Assembly: GCA_008921705.1 (NCBI GenBank)
Contig: VFFE01007624.1
Coordinates: 1,232,327-1,296,326 of the forward strand
Direction: 5' to 3'
DNA length: 64,000 nucleotides
Origin: Burhinus oedicnemus
Taxonomy: Eukaryota; Chordata; Aves; Charadriiformes; Burhinidae
Made by a program: the position numbers and the translations under genes
In this document: one piece after another, positions 10,932-22,920 of the stretch
How positions within the stretch are numbered: the stretch's first letter is position 1
Layout: every line of letters starts with the position of its first letter
Notes under the pieces: generated by a model
Seen by the model: the letters and a program-made list of their open reading frames with translations, nothing else
Database searches by the model: none
Told to the model about the DNA's origin: nothing

Positions 10932-11018
10932 TCATAGAACAGTTTGGGTGGGAAGGGACCTTAAAGATCATCTTGTTCCAACCCCCCTGCCCTGGGCAGG
11001 GACATCTCCCACTAGGTG
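10932..11018 (-). mobile_element. CR1 retrotransposon fragment (3' end, reverse orientation)
   Basis: The sequence begins ATCATAGAACAGTTTGGGTG and continues GGGAAGGGACCTTAAAGATC, then CAACCCCCCTGCCCTGGGC and GGACATCTCCCACTAGGTG. This is the reverse complement of the conserved 3' end of avian CR1 elements. It is a short 5'-truncated copy of about 87 bases, the usual fate of CR1 insertions. Confidence 0.85.
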
Positions 11019-11930
11019 CAGTGCCGGGGGCTCAGCAGCCCCTGGCGGGGGCTTCGAGTGAGTGCGGTGCCACCCCTGGGGTGCCAGGCAGAGTGGGGTG
11101 CTGCCTGCAGGACACCCACCCCTGCCCCGGCACCCTCGCCCATCCCTCCCCACGCACGGGTGCTGCCTGCAACCCCATCACGGGCAGGCAAGGCTCTGGT
11201 GCGGAGCAGACCCCGAACTGGGATGGAGCCATCGAGTCCCCCCGTGCGTTCCTCTATGCCCACAACAAAGCACCACCGCTGGGGCACAGCCGGGAGGTAC
11301 CTGCCATCCCCGAGCCCCAAAACGATGAGGGACCCTGCATCACTCCCTGATGCTACCTATGGATAGGGAGGGGACACCCCGACCAGCCGGGATGGGGGTG
11401 AGGTGCCCCAGCTCCCCGTTCTCACCGGCACCACAGGGATGCTGCGGCAAAGGGCCAAGCTGCCGGTGCAAGGGCTCGTTCCCCACGGCAGCACAAGGAG
11501 GAAAAGGCAGTGGCGGCTGCCGAAGGGCACCATGACAGCCCGGCTCCGACAGCGGCTGGGAAAACCAACCCAGACGTTCCCTTCCAGCAGAAAGCCCGGG
11601 GCGGTGGAACTGGGACGGGACTGCCGTGGTGCAGGGCCAGCAGCAAGCCCAGGGGTTTGGGTGGTGCTGGGTCACGGCTCAGCGCCATGGGGCGGCAGTG
11701 ACTCAGCCCCACCTGGAGCCCAGGGAAGCAGCGGATGCCATGGCCCAGGGGGATGAGGATGGGGACAAGGACCTCCTGTATCACCCCGAGCTCTCCTGGC
11801 AAACGCAACCCACCACCGCTCAGGGTAGCTACACCGGCACCAGTGACGGGGCAGAGCTGGGATCAGCCCTCGGGAGCAAGAAAAAAATAAATAAATAAGA
11901 AATCCACCCAACCACCACCCTCAAACAATG

Positions 11931-11975
11931 GGGCTGTTAATTAAAATTAAATCTGCGGTTAAACAGGTTGTGCCG
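11931..11975. promoter_or_regulatory. AT-rich island with GTTAATTAAAATTAAA
   Basis: The segment holds a TTAATTAA core at 11937-11944, an ACAATGG SOX-like string just before it and GGTTAAAC just after. It shares GTTAATTAAA with the island at 9561-9670. A regulatory role is inference only. Confidence 0.22.
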
Positions 11976-12145
11976 GAGCATGGCTTGGGAAGCTCCGTGG
12001 GACCGGCGGAGGTTGGCGCACTGCAGCAGGAGGTGCTGCCCGCGGCGCCCAGGATGTCTCCCAAATCCCCGGGCGCTTCCGAAAGCCCTTCCCAGGCAGC
12101 TGAGGTGGTGGGCCAGGCTCCAGCGTCACCTCCAGCTGCCAGGCT

Positions 12146-12167
12146 GGGGATAGGGACAGGGACAGGG
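12146..12167 (+). other. G-quadruplex motif
   Basis: Four G runs with loops of two to three bases: GGGG, GGG, GGG, GGG separated by ATA, ACA, ACA. This fits the classical G3+N1-7 pattern with short loops, predicting a stable quadruplex on the plus strand. Confidence 0.65.
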
Positions 12168-13481
12168 ACGTGCTGTGCTGTCTGGGGAGGAACCGGACAC
12201 ATGCGGGATCCAGGGCTGTCCCAGACTGCCCGGAGCAGCCCTGTGGACGGTGGAATTTGTCTTTAACCGATCCTTTCAGCTTTGCCCACCCTGTGTGGCT
12301 CAGCACAGCAAACTGGGACCCCAGGGGACGGGGCCCTCATGGACCCAGCAATCCTCTCTGCCCAAAAGCCCATCTGAGGCTGGGATTTGGGTGTTCTTTC
12401 CCTGTTTTCTGGTCTGACTCGGCACCTCTTGCCCCGACCACCTCGGTCCCCCAGCAGGGACCAGCCCACGCCACGACGCACACCCCGAGGCCAGCCACAC
12501 CGGGGCACGGAGAGGCGATGGAGCCAGAAGGCTGCCGGCCAGGAGGAGACACGAACCGTTTTATTGCACCCAGATTAAGTAGGCGAAGTGACCCCGAGGT
12601 CCCTGCGTGAGCCGGGGCTGCAGCAGACGGCCGGGTGCTCAGAGGCTGCTGACAATTTGGGGTCCTGCCAGCACGTCCCACCCACCCTGCCAGCCTCACC
12701 GTGCCAGCCGTGCCACGTCCCTCCCGGCTGCCAAACCCTGCCTGCCTGTGCCACGCACCCCTTTATCTCTGGGTGGAGGGAGGAGGGATCGGCCAAAATC
12801 ACCCCGCAGACGGGGCAGGGGCTTGGGACGGCACTTGGGGGGCGGGCGATGTGACAGCCCCGGGGTCCGGCTCTGGTACCTGCATGGTGACGGGGTTGAG
12901 GCCAGTGCAAGCCCAGGGCTCACACTGGATGCATGCACAGGAGGGATGCAGCCCATCCCCGGGGTCCTGGACCCCCAGGTCCCCCCCATCAGCCTTCTCC
13001 AACACCACCGAGGTCCCCCCAGCTCATTCTGCCGTTACCTGCATGGGTGCTGGCACGGGGACCAAGCGTCCCCACGGGTCCCCACGCCCCGGGTCAAGCT
13101 GCCCTCTCCATCGGCGCAGGGAGGCAAACAGCAGCGGGGCAGGGGGGGGAGGACGGGCACAACTGGGTGGCCTGAGCAAAGCCCCGGTGCTCGGTGTCCC
13201 CCAGGTGAGCAACAGAGCTTGGTGTTCCCCATGGAGGGCCAGGGAGCCCCTATTTATAGCAGCACCTTCCTCCCCCGCGAGCTCCCTGCCCATGAGAAAG
13301 CCCGTATTGTGGGGGATTTGGCAGCCGAGCGGCGTTTTGTGTTTCACTAACCGAGCAGAACCATAAAAAAAAATCAAACCTAGAGTCAACGTGCCTTTAG
13401 CGCTGACAAAAAAAAATAATACCCGGCAGAAAAGCAGAGCAGCGCTGAGACGGTGCAGGTTTGGTAAAGGGGTTCAAACTG

Positions 13482-13542
13482 CTTTATAGAGACACCCCTG
13501 AGCTGGCAGCTCCTCGAGAGCCACCCAGGACACTCTATAAAG
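13482..13542. promoter_or_regulatory. Inverted pair of TATA-like boxes (candidate divergent promoter)
   Basis: CTTTATAGAG at 13482-13491 and its exact reverse complement CTCTATAAAG at 13533-13542 are separated by 41 bases. Each half reads CTCTATAAAG outward, so the pair has the geometry of two back-to-back TATA boxes. The minus-strand box points toward SPDEF, about 5.2 kb upstream of its start codon. No initiator or transcript evidence was available. Confidence 0.25.
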
Positions 13543-14223
13543 AGCCCTGACTGCTTATCGGTCACACAGTGCCCCGAAACATACTGTCCCCTGCCTCCCA
13601 CCGGGCACGGGAGCTCGTGGGACCCTCCCCAGTGTCCCTGCTGGTACTGGGTGGGCTCGGGAGGAGCCGGCCCCAGGAGCTCTGGCTCCCGTCCCACCTT
13701 CCTCACCTGAGCAGGAGAGGGTTGCGAAGGTGCAAAGTTGGCAAATCCCATTTTACTTCAGGTGACACCATCCCAAGAAGTGCCAGGAACCTCACGCCGG
13801 GGGACAACCTGTCCTTGTTTAGCCCTAACGGCACCTGGAGGCATGAGGAGCCATGGAATGGGATGGCCACAGGGGCCGGCATCGTGTCCGCCCCGAATCA
13901 GTGCCGAAAGGGCTGGAGGAGCCCCAGGAAGGAGGGAAGGACGGTGCTGGTGGAGCATCGGGAAGCCGGGGAGGGTCGTGGCAGCAGCACGGAGCTTACC
14001 TCGAGGGTGTGCGGGCGGCTCAGAAACCGCATGGGTCCTGGCGTAGGGTGGGAAGAGCTGTCCCCACGTTGCTCGGCACGGCGGCCGGGGCGGGCATGGC
14101 CCCAAGCGAGGTGCCCCGGCACCGGCAGGGAGGGTGGCCAGCAGCACCCTGCCCGGCTCAACGCCGGCCCTGCGGCCACAGGGCGGCCAGGCTGAGCTGC
14201 ATCGGTTCTCAGCAGGCACCAGC

Positions 14224-14244
14224 GGGACAGGGATGGGGACGGGG
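14224..14244 (+). other. G-quadruplex motif
   Basis: Four runs of three to four G with short loops (ACA, AT, AC) in 21 bases, followed by more G-rich sequence. Fits the standard quadruplex pattern on the plus strand. Confidence 0.6.
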
Positions 14245-14730
14245 ACGAGGACAGGGCACCCCGAGTGGCTCCGAGGGTGGCGGAGGGATGAAGCCAGCCG
14301 GCGGCCGTGCAGAGGTATGCGAGAGAGAAGCCGGCAGCCAAGCCGAGCGCAAGGTGCTCAGCGAATGCCTCCTTTGCCCATTATATCTAATTCCTTCCTT
14401 ATTTACCTGAACAAACAAGCCGGGTGCTTACCTCAGCTGGAGGTGTTTGAGTAGCCCAAGCCGGGGTTAACCCTTGAGGGGTGCGTGGAGGCACCGGGCT
14501 CAGACCCGAATGAGCCCTGGCAGGGGAGTGGGGCAAATCCGGGCACCGTTAACCCCTTCCCACCCTCACCCGGGACGCCCACCCAAGAGCTGGGGACGCC
14601 ACAGGGGGCGAGACCAAAGGGTCCTCCTTGTCCCTTGCAGCACAGAGACCTGTTGGATACATGCGAGGCCCTGGCTGGATCCTGCAGCACAACATCACTC
14701 CCCCAGCACGGGCTGGGCTGTTTTGGGGCC

Positions 14731-14788
14731 AGGAGCATCCCTGACTGATACCCCGGGAGCATCCCTGACCCATACTCCAGGAGCATCC
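14731..14788. repeat. 24-base tandem repeat
   Basis: Two full copies and one partial copy of a 24-base unit beginning AGGAGCATCCCTGAC or GGGAGCATCCCTGAC and ending with ATACCCC or ATACTCC. Local minisatellite-like duplication with a few substitutions. Confidence 0.8.
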
Positions 14789-17264
14789 CCTATGTAAGTG
14801 CTGTGGCCACGTGGGGCTTGCAATGGAGACTGTGAGCAAGGATGCTCAGAGCCCGTCAGGGACAAAAGGAGCCCCTCACACCAACCAAACCATCCCTCCC
14901 ACCAGGGATACGGCACCGTCTCCTCCCCAGGGTCCGTGTTGCTGCTGCCTGCAGGCAGGACGGGGCACCGGGGGCACGGCAGGAACGTGCAGCACTCCGG
15001 GCCTGGGTTGTCCCCACCGGCATAAGCAGGAAAAAGCTGTTTTGACCGAGACAGACACCGAGTTGGTATTTATTGTCTTTTTTTAACACGTGAAGAACTC
15101 GGGGCAGTTCAGGCTGTTCTCCTCCGCACGTAGCGCTGCTGAAACCAAACTCCCCCATGCCCTAAAAACCCACGTCAGACGAAACCCCGGCCACAAACAC
15201 CCACAGCGCAACCCGGGTCGGACCCACGTCACCGCGTCCTGGCAGCCGAGCGGCCGTCACGCCTGGGCTTTGCATCCCCGGCCCACGGGAAGTGCCGCAG
15301 CGGAGCCAGCATCCCTCGGCTGCCCTGACCCCGGGGCCGGTACACGGTGGCGGCGCGGCACAGCCGATAAGCTGTCCATCGGAGCTGTTTGCCAGGAGAA
15401 AAATAAAATCCCAAAGGAAGGCGACCCCTGTGTTACGGCTTCCCCGGCCCGCCCGGTGCATTGGCAAAGGGTTTCGCCGCGCTATCGGCAGCACCAGGAG
15501 TTTCTGCCTCCCTTTTGAAAAGCCTCAATGTTATCTTATCGGTGGGGAAAGCGTTCCCCCCGGATTAGGGCTCCTGCCGTCCGAGGGGAGCTTTTTTCCC
15601 CTGTTTTGGTAAACACAGCCAGGCCCGTAAGACGTGGCGGCGGTTTGGGGGAGCCATGGGCTGGGGAGGACACGGAGGGCGAGCGGCTGCGGTGGGGAAG
15701 CCACCAGCCCCCCGCCAGGCTTTGCCATGGGGTGGGCACATGGGATGGGGACGTGGCACAGCCAGGAGGGGTGTCCCGGCCACTCAGTGCCCCCCCAGTG
15801 CCCCCAGCTTGCAGTAGCCACAGCACAGCCCCCTGCAGTTCTTGGAGCATCTTCTCTCCGCTTCGGCCCAAGCACCACGTCCACAACCCAGCACTGCTGC
15901 CCCGCGGCTGCAGGCCTGATCCGGCATCCCTCGGAGCCCGTTACAAAGCTCCAGAGAGCCGCAGCAGGTCGGGCTGCCCGGCTGCAGCCCCCCCCCGGCT
16001 CGCTCCTGCAGGTATTTGACCCACGATTCCGGGTCCCAGCCAAAGCTCCTCGGGAAGCCGGGAGCAGTAAGCACCGTGCTGGAGCTCTGCCTGGCTCAGA
16101 GGCTGGTTCACAGCACCCAAACCTATTCCTGTGTTGCACCCCGGCATCCCCACGTGGGAACCAGGGGCAGGAGCATCCCAGCACAGCCCCGGAGCCGAGG
16201 CCGTAACCCTCCACACACAAATATCTTACCACAGCATGGAACCGTAGGCATCTCGACCATGGAAACTTAAGATACAGAGTAAAACCATGTATAACCTCTA
16301 CACCCACATGCGCCACGCTGGGAATCGCTGCGGCCATCCCGCACCTTCCTGCGGCAGCGCCGTGCTGCTGCCCTGCGGTCGGGCTGCCGGCTCGGGGGAA
16401 AGTTTGCCGAGCAGGTTACGGTTTGCACGGGTTGTGCGAGCTGGATTTGCACCTCCTCGCTCTGACATCACCCGCAGGTCTCCCTCGTTTATTAGGTTTA
16501 ATTACTACTTGTTACCAGAGCAAACATCAAAATAGTGCACCTGAAGGAGCCAGGAGTAAAGCGGTGGAGAGCGTGATCGGGGACACCGGGCGAGAGCAGG
16601 ATGTCACCAGGCAGAGGGGATGTGCTGGCAGTGCCCGGTGCCGGGTCCCTGCTCCAGAGCATCCCGGACCCGGGTCATCCCGGTCTTGTCTGGGAATCTG
16701 TCGCCTGACTCACATCTGGGTCTGGAAAAGCTTTCCCTGCTCCTCTTATCGGTAGCACTGGAGATTCGGATAAGCAAAAGAGATTAAAGGGAAAAACATT
16801 TGCTTTGCTGTGCCCGGGGAGAGCTGGCTGGCGGGCAGCACCACACGGAGCTGCAAAAACAGGCAAAAGGCCTCAAGATGAGATCCCTGCTTTCCTCCCC
16901 AAAGCAGGTTCGGTGGCTGCAGCCGGCTGGTGTCACCGGCCCTGCCACGCTCTCGCCGCCGCCTTTCGCAATCGGTGTTCGGCACAGCTCTGCTTGCATA
17001 TGCAAACCAGGAAAAGAAGAGGTTGCAACACCTGAGAAACAACAAAAGAGGGGAAATAAAGTCTGGCTTTTCTGCCCCGTGTGCGCAGTTTTCAACCCTT
17101 TTTCCTTGTCCTCCCTGTCAACCCATCGGCTCCGATTCCGGTGCCTTTTGCCACAGCTGAAACTTCAACCATTGGGAACGCTGCCGGAGGGGAGGAATGG
17201 AGAAAATACTCATGAATCAGCCTGGAAGAATCTCTCTGCCCACTTGCCTGCAGCTAATCTCTGG

Positions 17265-17345
17265 CTCCATCACAAGAATAATAGATAAGCAGCCATATAA
17301 TATATAATAAAACTATTGAAGGCACTTGATGTCACTGCAAAAACC
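17265..17345. promoter_or_regulatory. AT-rich island in GC-rich intergenic DNA
   Basis: The segment contains AGAATAATAGATAAGC, a GATA site, then CATATAATATATAATAAAAC and CACTTGATGTCACTGC. Composition differs sharply from its flanks. It may be a conserved noncoding element or an old AT-rich insertion; I cannot tell which. Confidence 0.2.
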
Positions 17346-20260
17346 ACAGAGGCCATCGAGCCTGATTTGTCCCGGAGCTGAGCGGTGTTTCCTGGTCCCC
17401 TGCAGCAGCGAGGATTCCTTTGCTTGGGCTCCCGCACCACCTTTGGGGACAGCGGTGGTCCCCGTGCACAGCAAACCCACAAACTTGGGTCCCTCTGAGA
17501 GGTCTCCTCCCGCATCCCGTGTCCGTGCCTCTGGGCGATGCTCTGGGAGGGGATGAATCCCCGCTCCCAGGCTGCAGGATGGGCGCGCTCAGGCTTTTCT
17601 GCAACCCGAGGGGACTGGAAATGGTTGGAATGCCTTTAACGCATCCCCCCGGCTCAGTCCTGCTCCACAGCTGCGAACCCACGGAAGCTACATCTGCAGC
17701 GCTCAGCACCTCAGCCCACGCCAGCCCCACATCTGGCGGGTATCTTCATCCCAAAACGCACGGCACAGCTCCAGGCCGGCAGCGTGACGAGGAGGGATGG
17801 TCCCAGGCTGCCACCGAACCGAGCATCCTTTGGGCTTCCACCTCCCCAGCACCATCACCCCCCTCCCCGGTACCCGCTCCCGATGCTGGGCTGAGACCAA
17901 GGCAGAAACCAGCCTTCAAATTAACCAGTAACTATCGGGAAAGCACCAGAACGTAGGGAATCGCTGCTAAAGGTGAGGGACAGCCCGGCATCCCAGGGCT
18001 GAAGCCACCGGTGCAGGAGGAAGGTCCCGGCGGGAAGCGGCGGCTGCTCACTCCCCTCCTGCCACCCGTAATCTTAATTGCTCTTCCCTGGCTGTTTGCT
18101 AACAGCAATTCATTTCCTCCCGGCCTGCACCGAGAGGGTTTATCGCTCTCACTCCCGTGTTATTTCAAGCTAACGCACGTATGGAAGTTCAAGAGCCTGA
18201 AGTGCTCCCTACGATCCTAGAAAGAGTTTTGATGGCAGGAGCGGAGCAGGGAGGAGTGAGCAGAGGGCCCGGGAGGCAGCTGGTCTTGGACACGTCTCGC
18301 CTGCTGCCTGCCAGCTCCTTTTTCCCTAAAATAGGGCAGTGGGCTTGGCAGAAAGTGGGAATACCGGCCACATTTTCCTGCTTTGCAGTCCCAACTCAGT
18401 GCCCACCCTCGGAGAGGTCCCTTTGCTTCTGCACAGCTCACTGGGTCAAACTGCGTGTCCCGCTCTCCAGGAAGATGCTCCAGGCTGGTTTTTGCAGACG
18501 AGCTTTGGAGACGCTCTGGCGAGAGGCGTCGGTGCAGAGCAGCATCCTCTGGTCACGGTTCCTGCCGCTGGCACGTCTGCACGGCGTCCCCGTGCCACCA
18601 AACCGGAGCAAACAGCAGGAAGCGTGACATTGGCATCCAGCTGAGCTGCTGCTCAGGCTCCCCTGGGATTCCCCCCTGGAATTCCCCTGCAGAGGGGTAC
18701 AAGTAGCTGCCACCATGGGGAGAGGGAGCCGGGCAAACCCTCCTGCGTTTGGGAGCAAGTTGCAGATGGGCCAAACTACCCTCGGAGGGGACAAGGGCTT
18801 CCCAGCCGAGCTGCGATGCCAAAGTTAACCGGAGGGCCGGAGAGCGCAAGAGAACTAACCGGCAGGCGCGCACGGAGAAGCCGGCGCGCTTTTCGTTTGG
18901 GCGATGACCCTGCACAGATCTACCAGCCAGCATCTCCAGAGCTCTCAAACCACCGAGGCCGCTCCAGAGCAGACACCAACCCAATCCCCTCCAATTCCTC
19001 CTCACCCCAGGCAAATACACCCACTTCCCGAGCAGCCCCGGGGCCAAGCAGGGCCACTCCTCTTTATTACCTCCCCAGGCCACCTTTTTCCAGGCTTTCC
19101 CGTCTCCCAGATGTTGCCATAAACCCTATTTACGGGGGACGCGTGTATGCTCGAGGCAAACAGCCGCAGTTATTGCTGCTGGCAGCCGCCTGCGGGGTCC
19201 ACCCTGATAAAAGAGCCGGGGCTCCCGTCCACGGCTGCTGCTCCGTCCCTTCTGCACGAGGCGGCTCCCGGAGTCCCCGTGCTGCGGCCAGGAGACCTGA
19301 GCAGGGGGAAAAAAAGAGAAGAAAAGCAGCAGCAGGAGAGTTAGAGGCACCACGACACAAACAGTGTCACCTGCGGTTCAGGGCAGCCCTCGAGGGCGCA
19401 AAGGGGGGCTGTGGGAGAACCCAGCTCCATCCAGGAGCGGGGATGGGGGTCTGCGCCACACCGGTGGCACAGGAGGTCCCAGAGCCACCCCTTGGCTGAG
19501 TGTGGAGGTGTCGGTGCTCGCCTGGTCCCGTGCAAAGGTTCCTTCGCACCCCACGGCAGCGGGAGGCACCAAGGTTTGGCCCTGGTGTGCCACAGCCCGG
19601 CTCCATCGGTCCGACTGTGCCGGGGAGGGCAGTTGGGGAAGGACAAGCTGGTGGAGGATGAAGACACAAGGGTGATGCTGGCACGACCCTGGTCTCCCAG
19701 CCCAAGTCCAGCCCCTGGACCATCAGTTCCCCACCCAAACGCACCATCCTGCCTCCCTCCCTGCCTGCAGCACCGGGTTCCCGGCTCCTCTCCCTCCCCG
19801 GGCACCCCATGGGGACGGTTCTCCCACACCAGGCTGAGCGCTGCCAGTGCAAACCCCGGATGACGCAGGCGGGGAGGTTGCAGGGTGCCCGGCCGGGCTG
19901 GGAGCAGCGGGATCCACCGGGGTGTTTGCTGTTCCCTGCTCAAAGCCCTGCTCTTTTCTTCCTCCGGTCGCCTGAAACTCCTGCTTTTGTCTCTTGGGAT
20001 TAAAAGCCTGGAAATGGCTGCGGGTCGCCCAGCGGTGCCAGGAAGAGAGGGCTGAGGGCGGCGTGGGTGCGCCCAGCTCGGCAGCAGGGTGAGCCCTGGC
20101 AGAGGGATGATGGGGAAAGGTCACGGCCACCCCCTGCACCGTCACCAGCGATTTGGGGGGGCAGAAGGGGGGGGAAATCCATGTGCGGGGCTGGCTCCTG
20201 CTCTGGGCTCTCCACGCACCGGCCCCACGGCTGCTGCATCAGCACGCGGACCCCAAATCC

Positions 20261-20369
20261 CAGCCAGGATGGGAGAAACCCCCCCAAAATAACCCACACC
20301 AGCACTGTAACCCCAGCCAGGATGGGAGAACCCCCCCCCCAAAATAACCCACACCAGCACCGTAACCCC
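20261..20369. repeat. 53-base tandem duplication
   Basis: Two adjacent copies of a unit starting CAGCCAGGATGGGAGAA, followed by a C run, AAAATAACCCACACCAGCAC and TGTAACCCC or CGTAACCCC. The copies differ by a few bases and by C-run length (seven after three A, versus ten). A recent local duplication. Confidence 0.9.
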
Positions 20370-21304
20370 GTTTCCTCGCCATCGCCCGTTCATCCCACCG
20401 GCGCGGCTGGGCCACGGGGGCCAGCACCCCCCTCCCCGTGCCAGGGGCTCGGGGCCGTTTGGTGGTGGCGGTTCCCAGGCACACACAGGCAGCCAGGTGA
20501 GACGGGCAGGGCCCCGTGCCAGCGGACGGGATGTTGTCTTTTCACACAGCACCGGTGCAGGGCCGAGCGGCAGCGAAACCCTCGGCGGCTTTGTTTCCCA
20601 CACTGGTTGCCATTAAGAAATGCAAATTCATTCTTCTTCTTCAATCTGCTCTTTCTCCCCGCATGCAAAACGATCCTCGGGCAGAACGGCCCCACGGAGC
20701 GGCGGTCCCGGAGACCGTGGGAGCTGCTGGGGCAGGGAAACACCTCCCGGGTGGGAGCAGGCGGCACGAGCAGCTCCAATGGTCTCAAAGCCAAGGAGGG
20801 CCAGGGCAGCACGCAATGCCCCGGAGAGCAGGAGAGGCTCTCGGCTGCGGTTTCCCCTTCTCCATCCCGGGAGAGCCTGCAAAAGGCTTTGCCCCAGGGA
20901 GGAAATCCCTAAAAATAACCCTAAAATCCCTAGCTCAGCCCCAAAGCAAAAGCTGGCAGGATGGAGAAGGGGAGGCGGGGGGTCAGCAGGGACTAGAACC
21001 ATCCCGTTCCCGTCGGTTTTGGGGATCAGAAAGCCCCGACCCCGCTGAGCCAGGTTTGCAGCTCCCAGGGCAGCAAAGGGGGGAGGACTCCTCCGTGCCC
21101 CCCTGGCACGGAGGGCAGGGACCCCACGAGGGACAAGGCTGCTCCGTGCCCTGCAGCATCGCATGGAGCCACAGCTCTGGGGCGAAGGCACCGTGCTCCC
21201 AGTTCCTCCGGCATCTTGCATACGGCGATGGGGACAGGGGAAAAGCTGGGGGGCTGGAGGAAGGCTGGGGATGAAGACGGCACCGAGCTGTTGCAGAGCG
21301 AGTC

Positions 21305-21324
21305 GTGACTCAGCGGTGAGTCAC
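21305..21324. promoter_or_regulatory. Palindromic double AP-1/MARE-like site
   Basis: GTGACTCA and its exact reverse complement TGAGTCAC are separated by GCGG. Each half contains a perfect TGA(C/G)TCA AP-1 element, and TGACTCAGC also resembles a MAF/NF-E2 half. This is a strong bZIP binding candidate about 13 kb upstream of the SPDEF start. Function not shown. Confidence 0.45.
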
Positions 21325-22831
21325 CCGGCTCCGAAGGAAACGTGTCGTTCCCGGTGAGCATCGCCCAGGTCAGGCACCCCCATTCCAGGGGCTCAGCAGG
21401 GAGCCAGGACCTGGGGGCTTGAGTAGGCAAAAAGGGGAGCAGGACCCCAAAGAAGCTCCCGTGCTTGGGGACAGGGAGTCACAGCAGCGTGTCTTGCCTT
21501 CACCCCCTCCCGAGGCACTGGACTGGCCTCGAAGCTTGGAGGAATTTGCTTTTCCCTGGCAAACAGAAGCTCCTGGAGGCAGTTCATGGGCATCCTTGGC
21601 CTCGTCAGCCTCCCCGACACCGCAAGGAGCCTCGATTCCCGGAGCCTGGCTCGGGGAGAACGAAACTGTGACCGGTACTGGGGGGTGGGCAGGGAAGACG
21701 CAGAGCTCTCGGCAGACCTGGGCCACCAGCACATGCCAAAGCCCCGGAGATGGGCAGCATTCCTCGGTGGCATCCCTGGTTTCGCAGGATGGGATATTAA
21801 AGCTGAAAGCGATTAATGCTCTGCAAGAGAGCGGGAGCCAGGCTCTAGCCCCGGTGCGGGACGTGACCTGAAACGGCTCCGTTTTGCCCTTGAAGGGCTG
21901 CCCCAGCCCCAAGCGCGGCTTCTCCCCATCCCGGCGCTGGCTCGGGACACCGGCAGAGCGAGGACGTCGCTTCTCTCCTCAGCGGTGGATTTTGAGGGCA
22001 GCAAAATGTTTGTTCTGTCAACACGTGCCTAATCCCCAACCAAAAGCTGATGAAAAAAGCCATGGAGGGGGAAGGATGGGAATAAGCTGCCCTTTGAAAC
22101 AAAGCCTTGACAGTGACAGCCACAGCCCCGAAGGGGGGAACGGCATCTCCGGGGCACGCGGCACTGGTGCAGCTGGGGACACGAGGGGAATGGGTTCCCC
22201 CCACCAGCACCCCGGGTCCCTGCAGGCATCCTGCAGCCCCAGCACCCTGCAACGGGGCTGGGAAGGGGGAAACCAGCTCTCCGGCTCCAGCCTGGCCCTG
22301 CCTCAAATCATTGCACCTTCTTAAACACCAGCAGGACCCTGAGCACCACGCAGGAGGGGCAAGACCCACATCCTTGCTCTGGAGCCATTGCCCGGCATCA
22401 GCAGCAAATCAAGGCTTCTCTAAGCAAACCGACGGCAGCGGGTTTGCCTGTATCCGTGCAGCAAATCTCCCCTCCGCAGTCTGGGACATCCCCGTCCCAT
22501 GTCCCTGCTGACCCGGCAACTCAGCTGTGACACCGTGAGCCATCACGAACGGGCCCACCTGAGGCTCGGTGTTTTCGGATGACCCGTAAAACCTTTTTCC
22601 TGGTGGGATGAAACAAAACTTTTGTCATGGCGAGGCTCATTTGCAGGTGGGCTTGGGGCTGCAGGCTGAGCACGCAGCGCTTCCCCTCGCTGTCCGCCCC
22701 AGGGCAGCTCCTCCAGCCCAGCCCGGCCACTGACCGTGGCCACCACCGGCCACGAGGTCCAGCCCCAGCAGGGACTCGCTCCCAGCATTTCACAGCATCA
22801 GCCCTGCACCCTTTACCCGCAAAAAAAAAAA

Positions 22832-22920
22832 GAAGTGCATTTAGCAGTTTCCATTTGTTTGCTCTTTAAATAATTGTTTCCTTATCGCTATTTATTTAGA
22901 TCTCTTTAAAATTCTGACAA
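22832..22920. promoter_or_regulatory. AT-rich island with FOX- and MEF2-like motifs
   Basis: About 90 AT-rich bases in GC-rich DNA, with CATTTGTTTGCTC (forkhead-like), TAATTGTTTCC, CTTATCGC, CTATTTATTTAG (MEF2-like) and two CTTTAAA strings. FOXA factors are known partners of SPDEF-type epithelial programmes, so an enhancer is plausible, but this is inference. Confidence 0.3.

Noticed and set aside
14594..14610. CTCF-like string GCCACAGGGGGCGAG
   Set aside because: One base is missing between the CCA and AGGGGGC parts, so the core spacing of the CTCF motif is broken.
15531..16337. Minus-strand open frame of 268 codons in the intergenic region
   Set aside because: It overlaps several equally long frames in other phases and has no recognisable domain or conserved motif. 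Treated as a GC-driven artefact.
17420..17956. Plus-strand open frame of 178 codons
   Set aside because: Low-complexity Ser/Pro/Gly translation without family resemblance or splice/promoter context.
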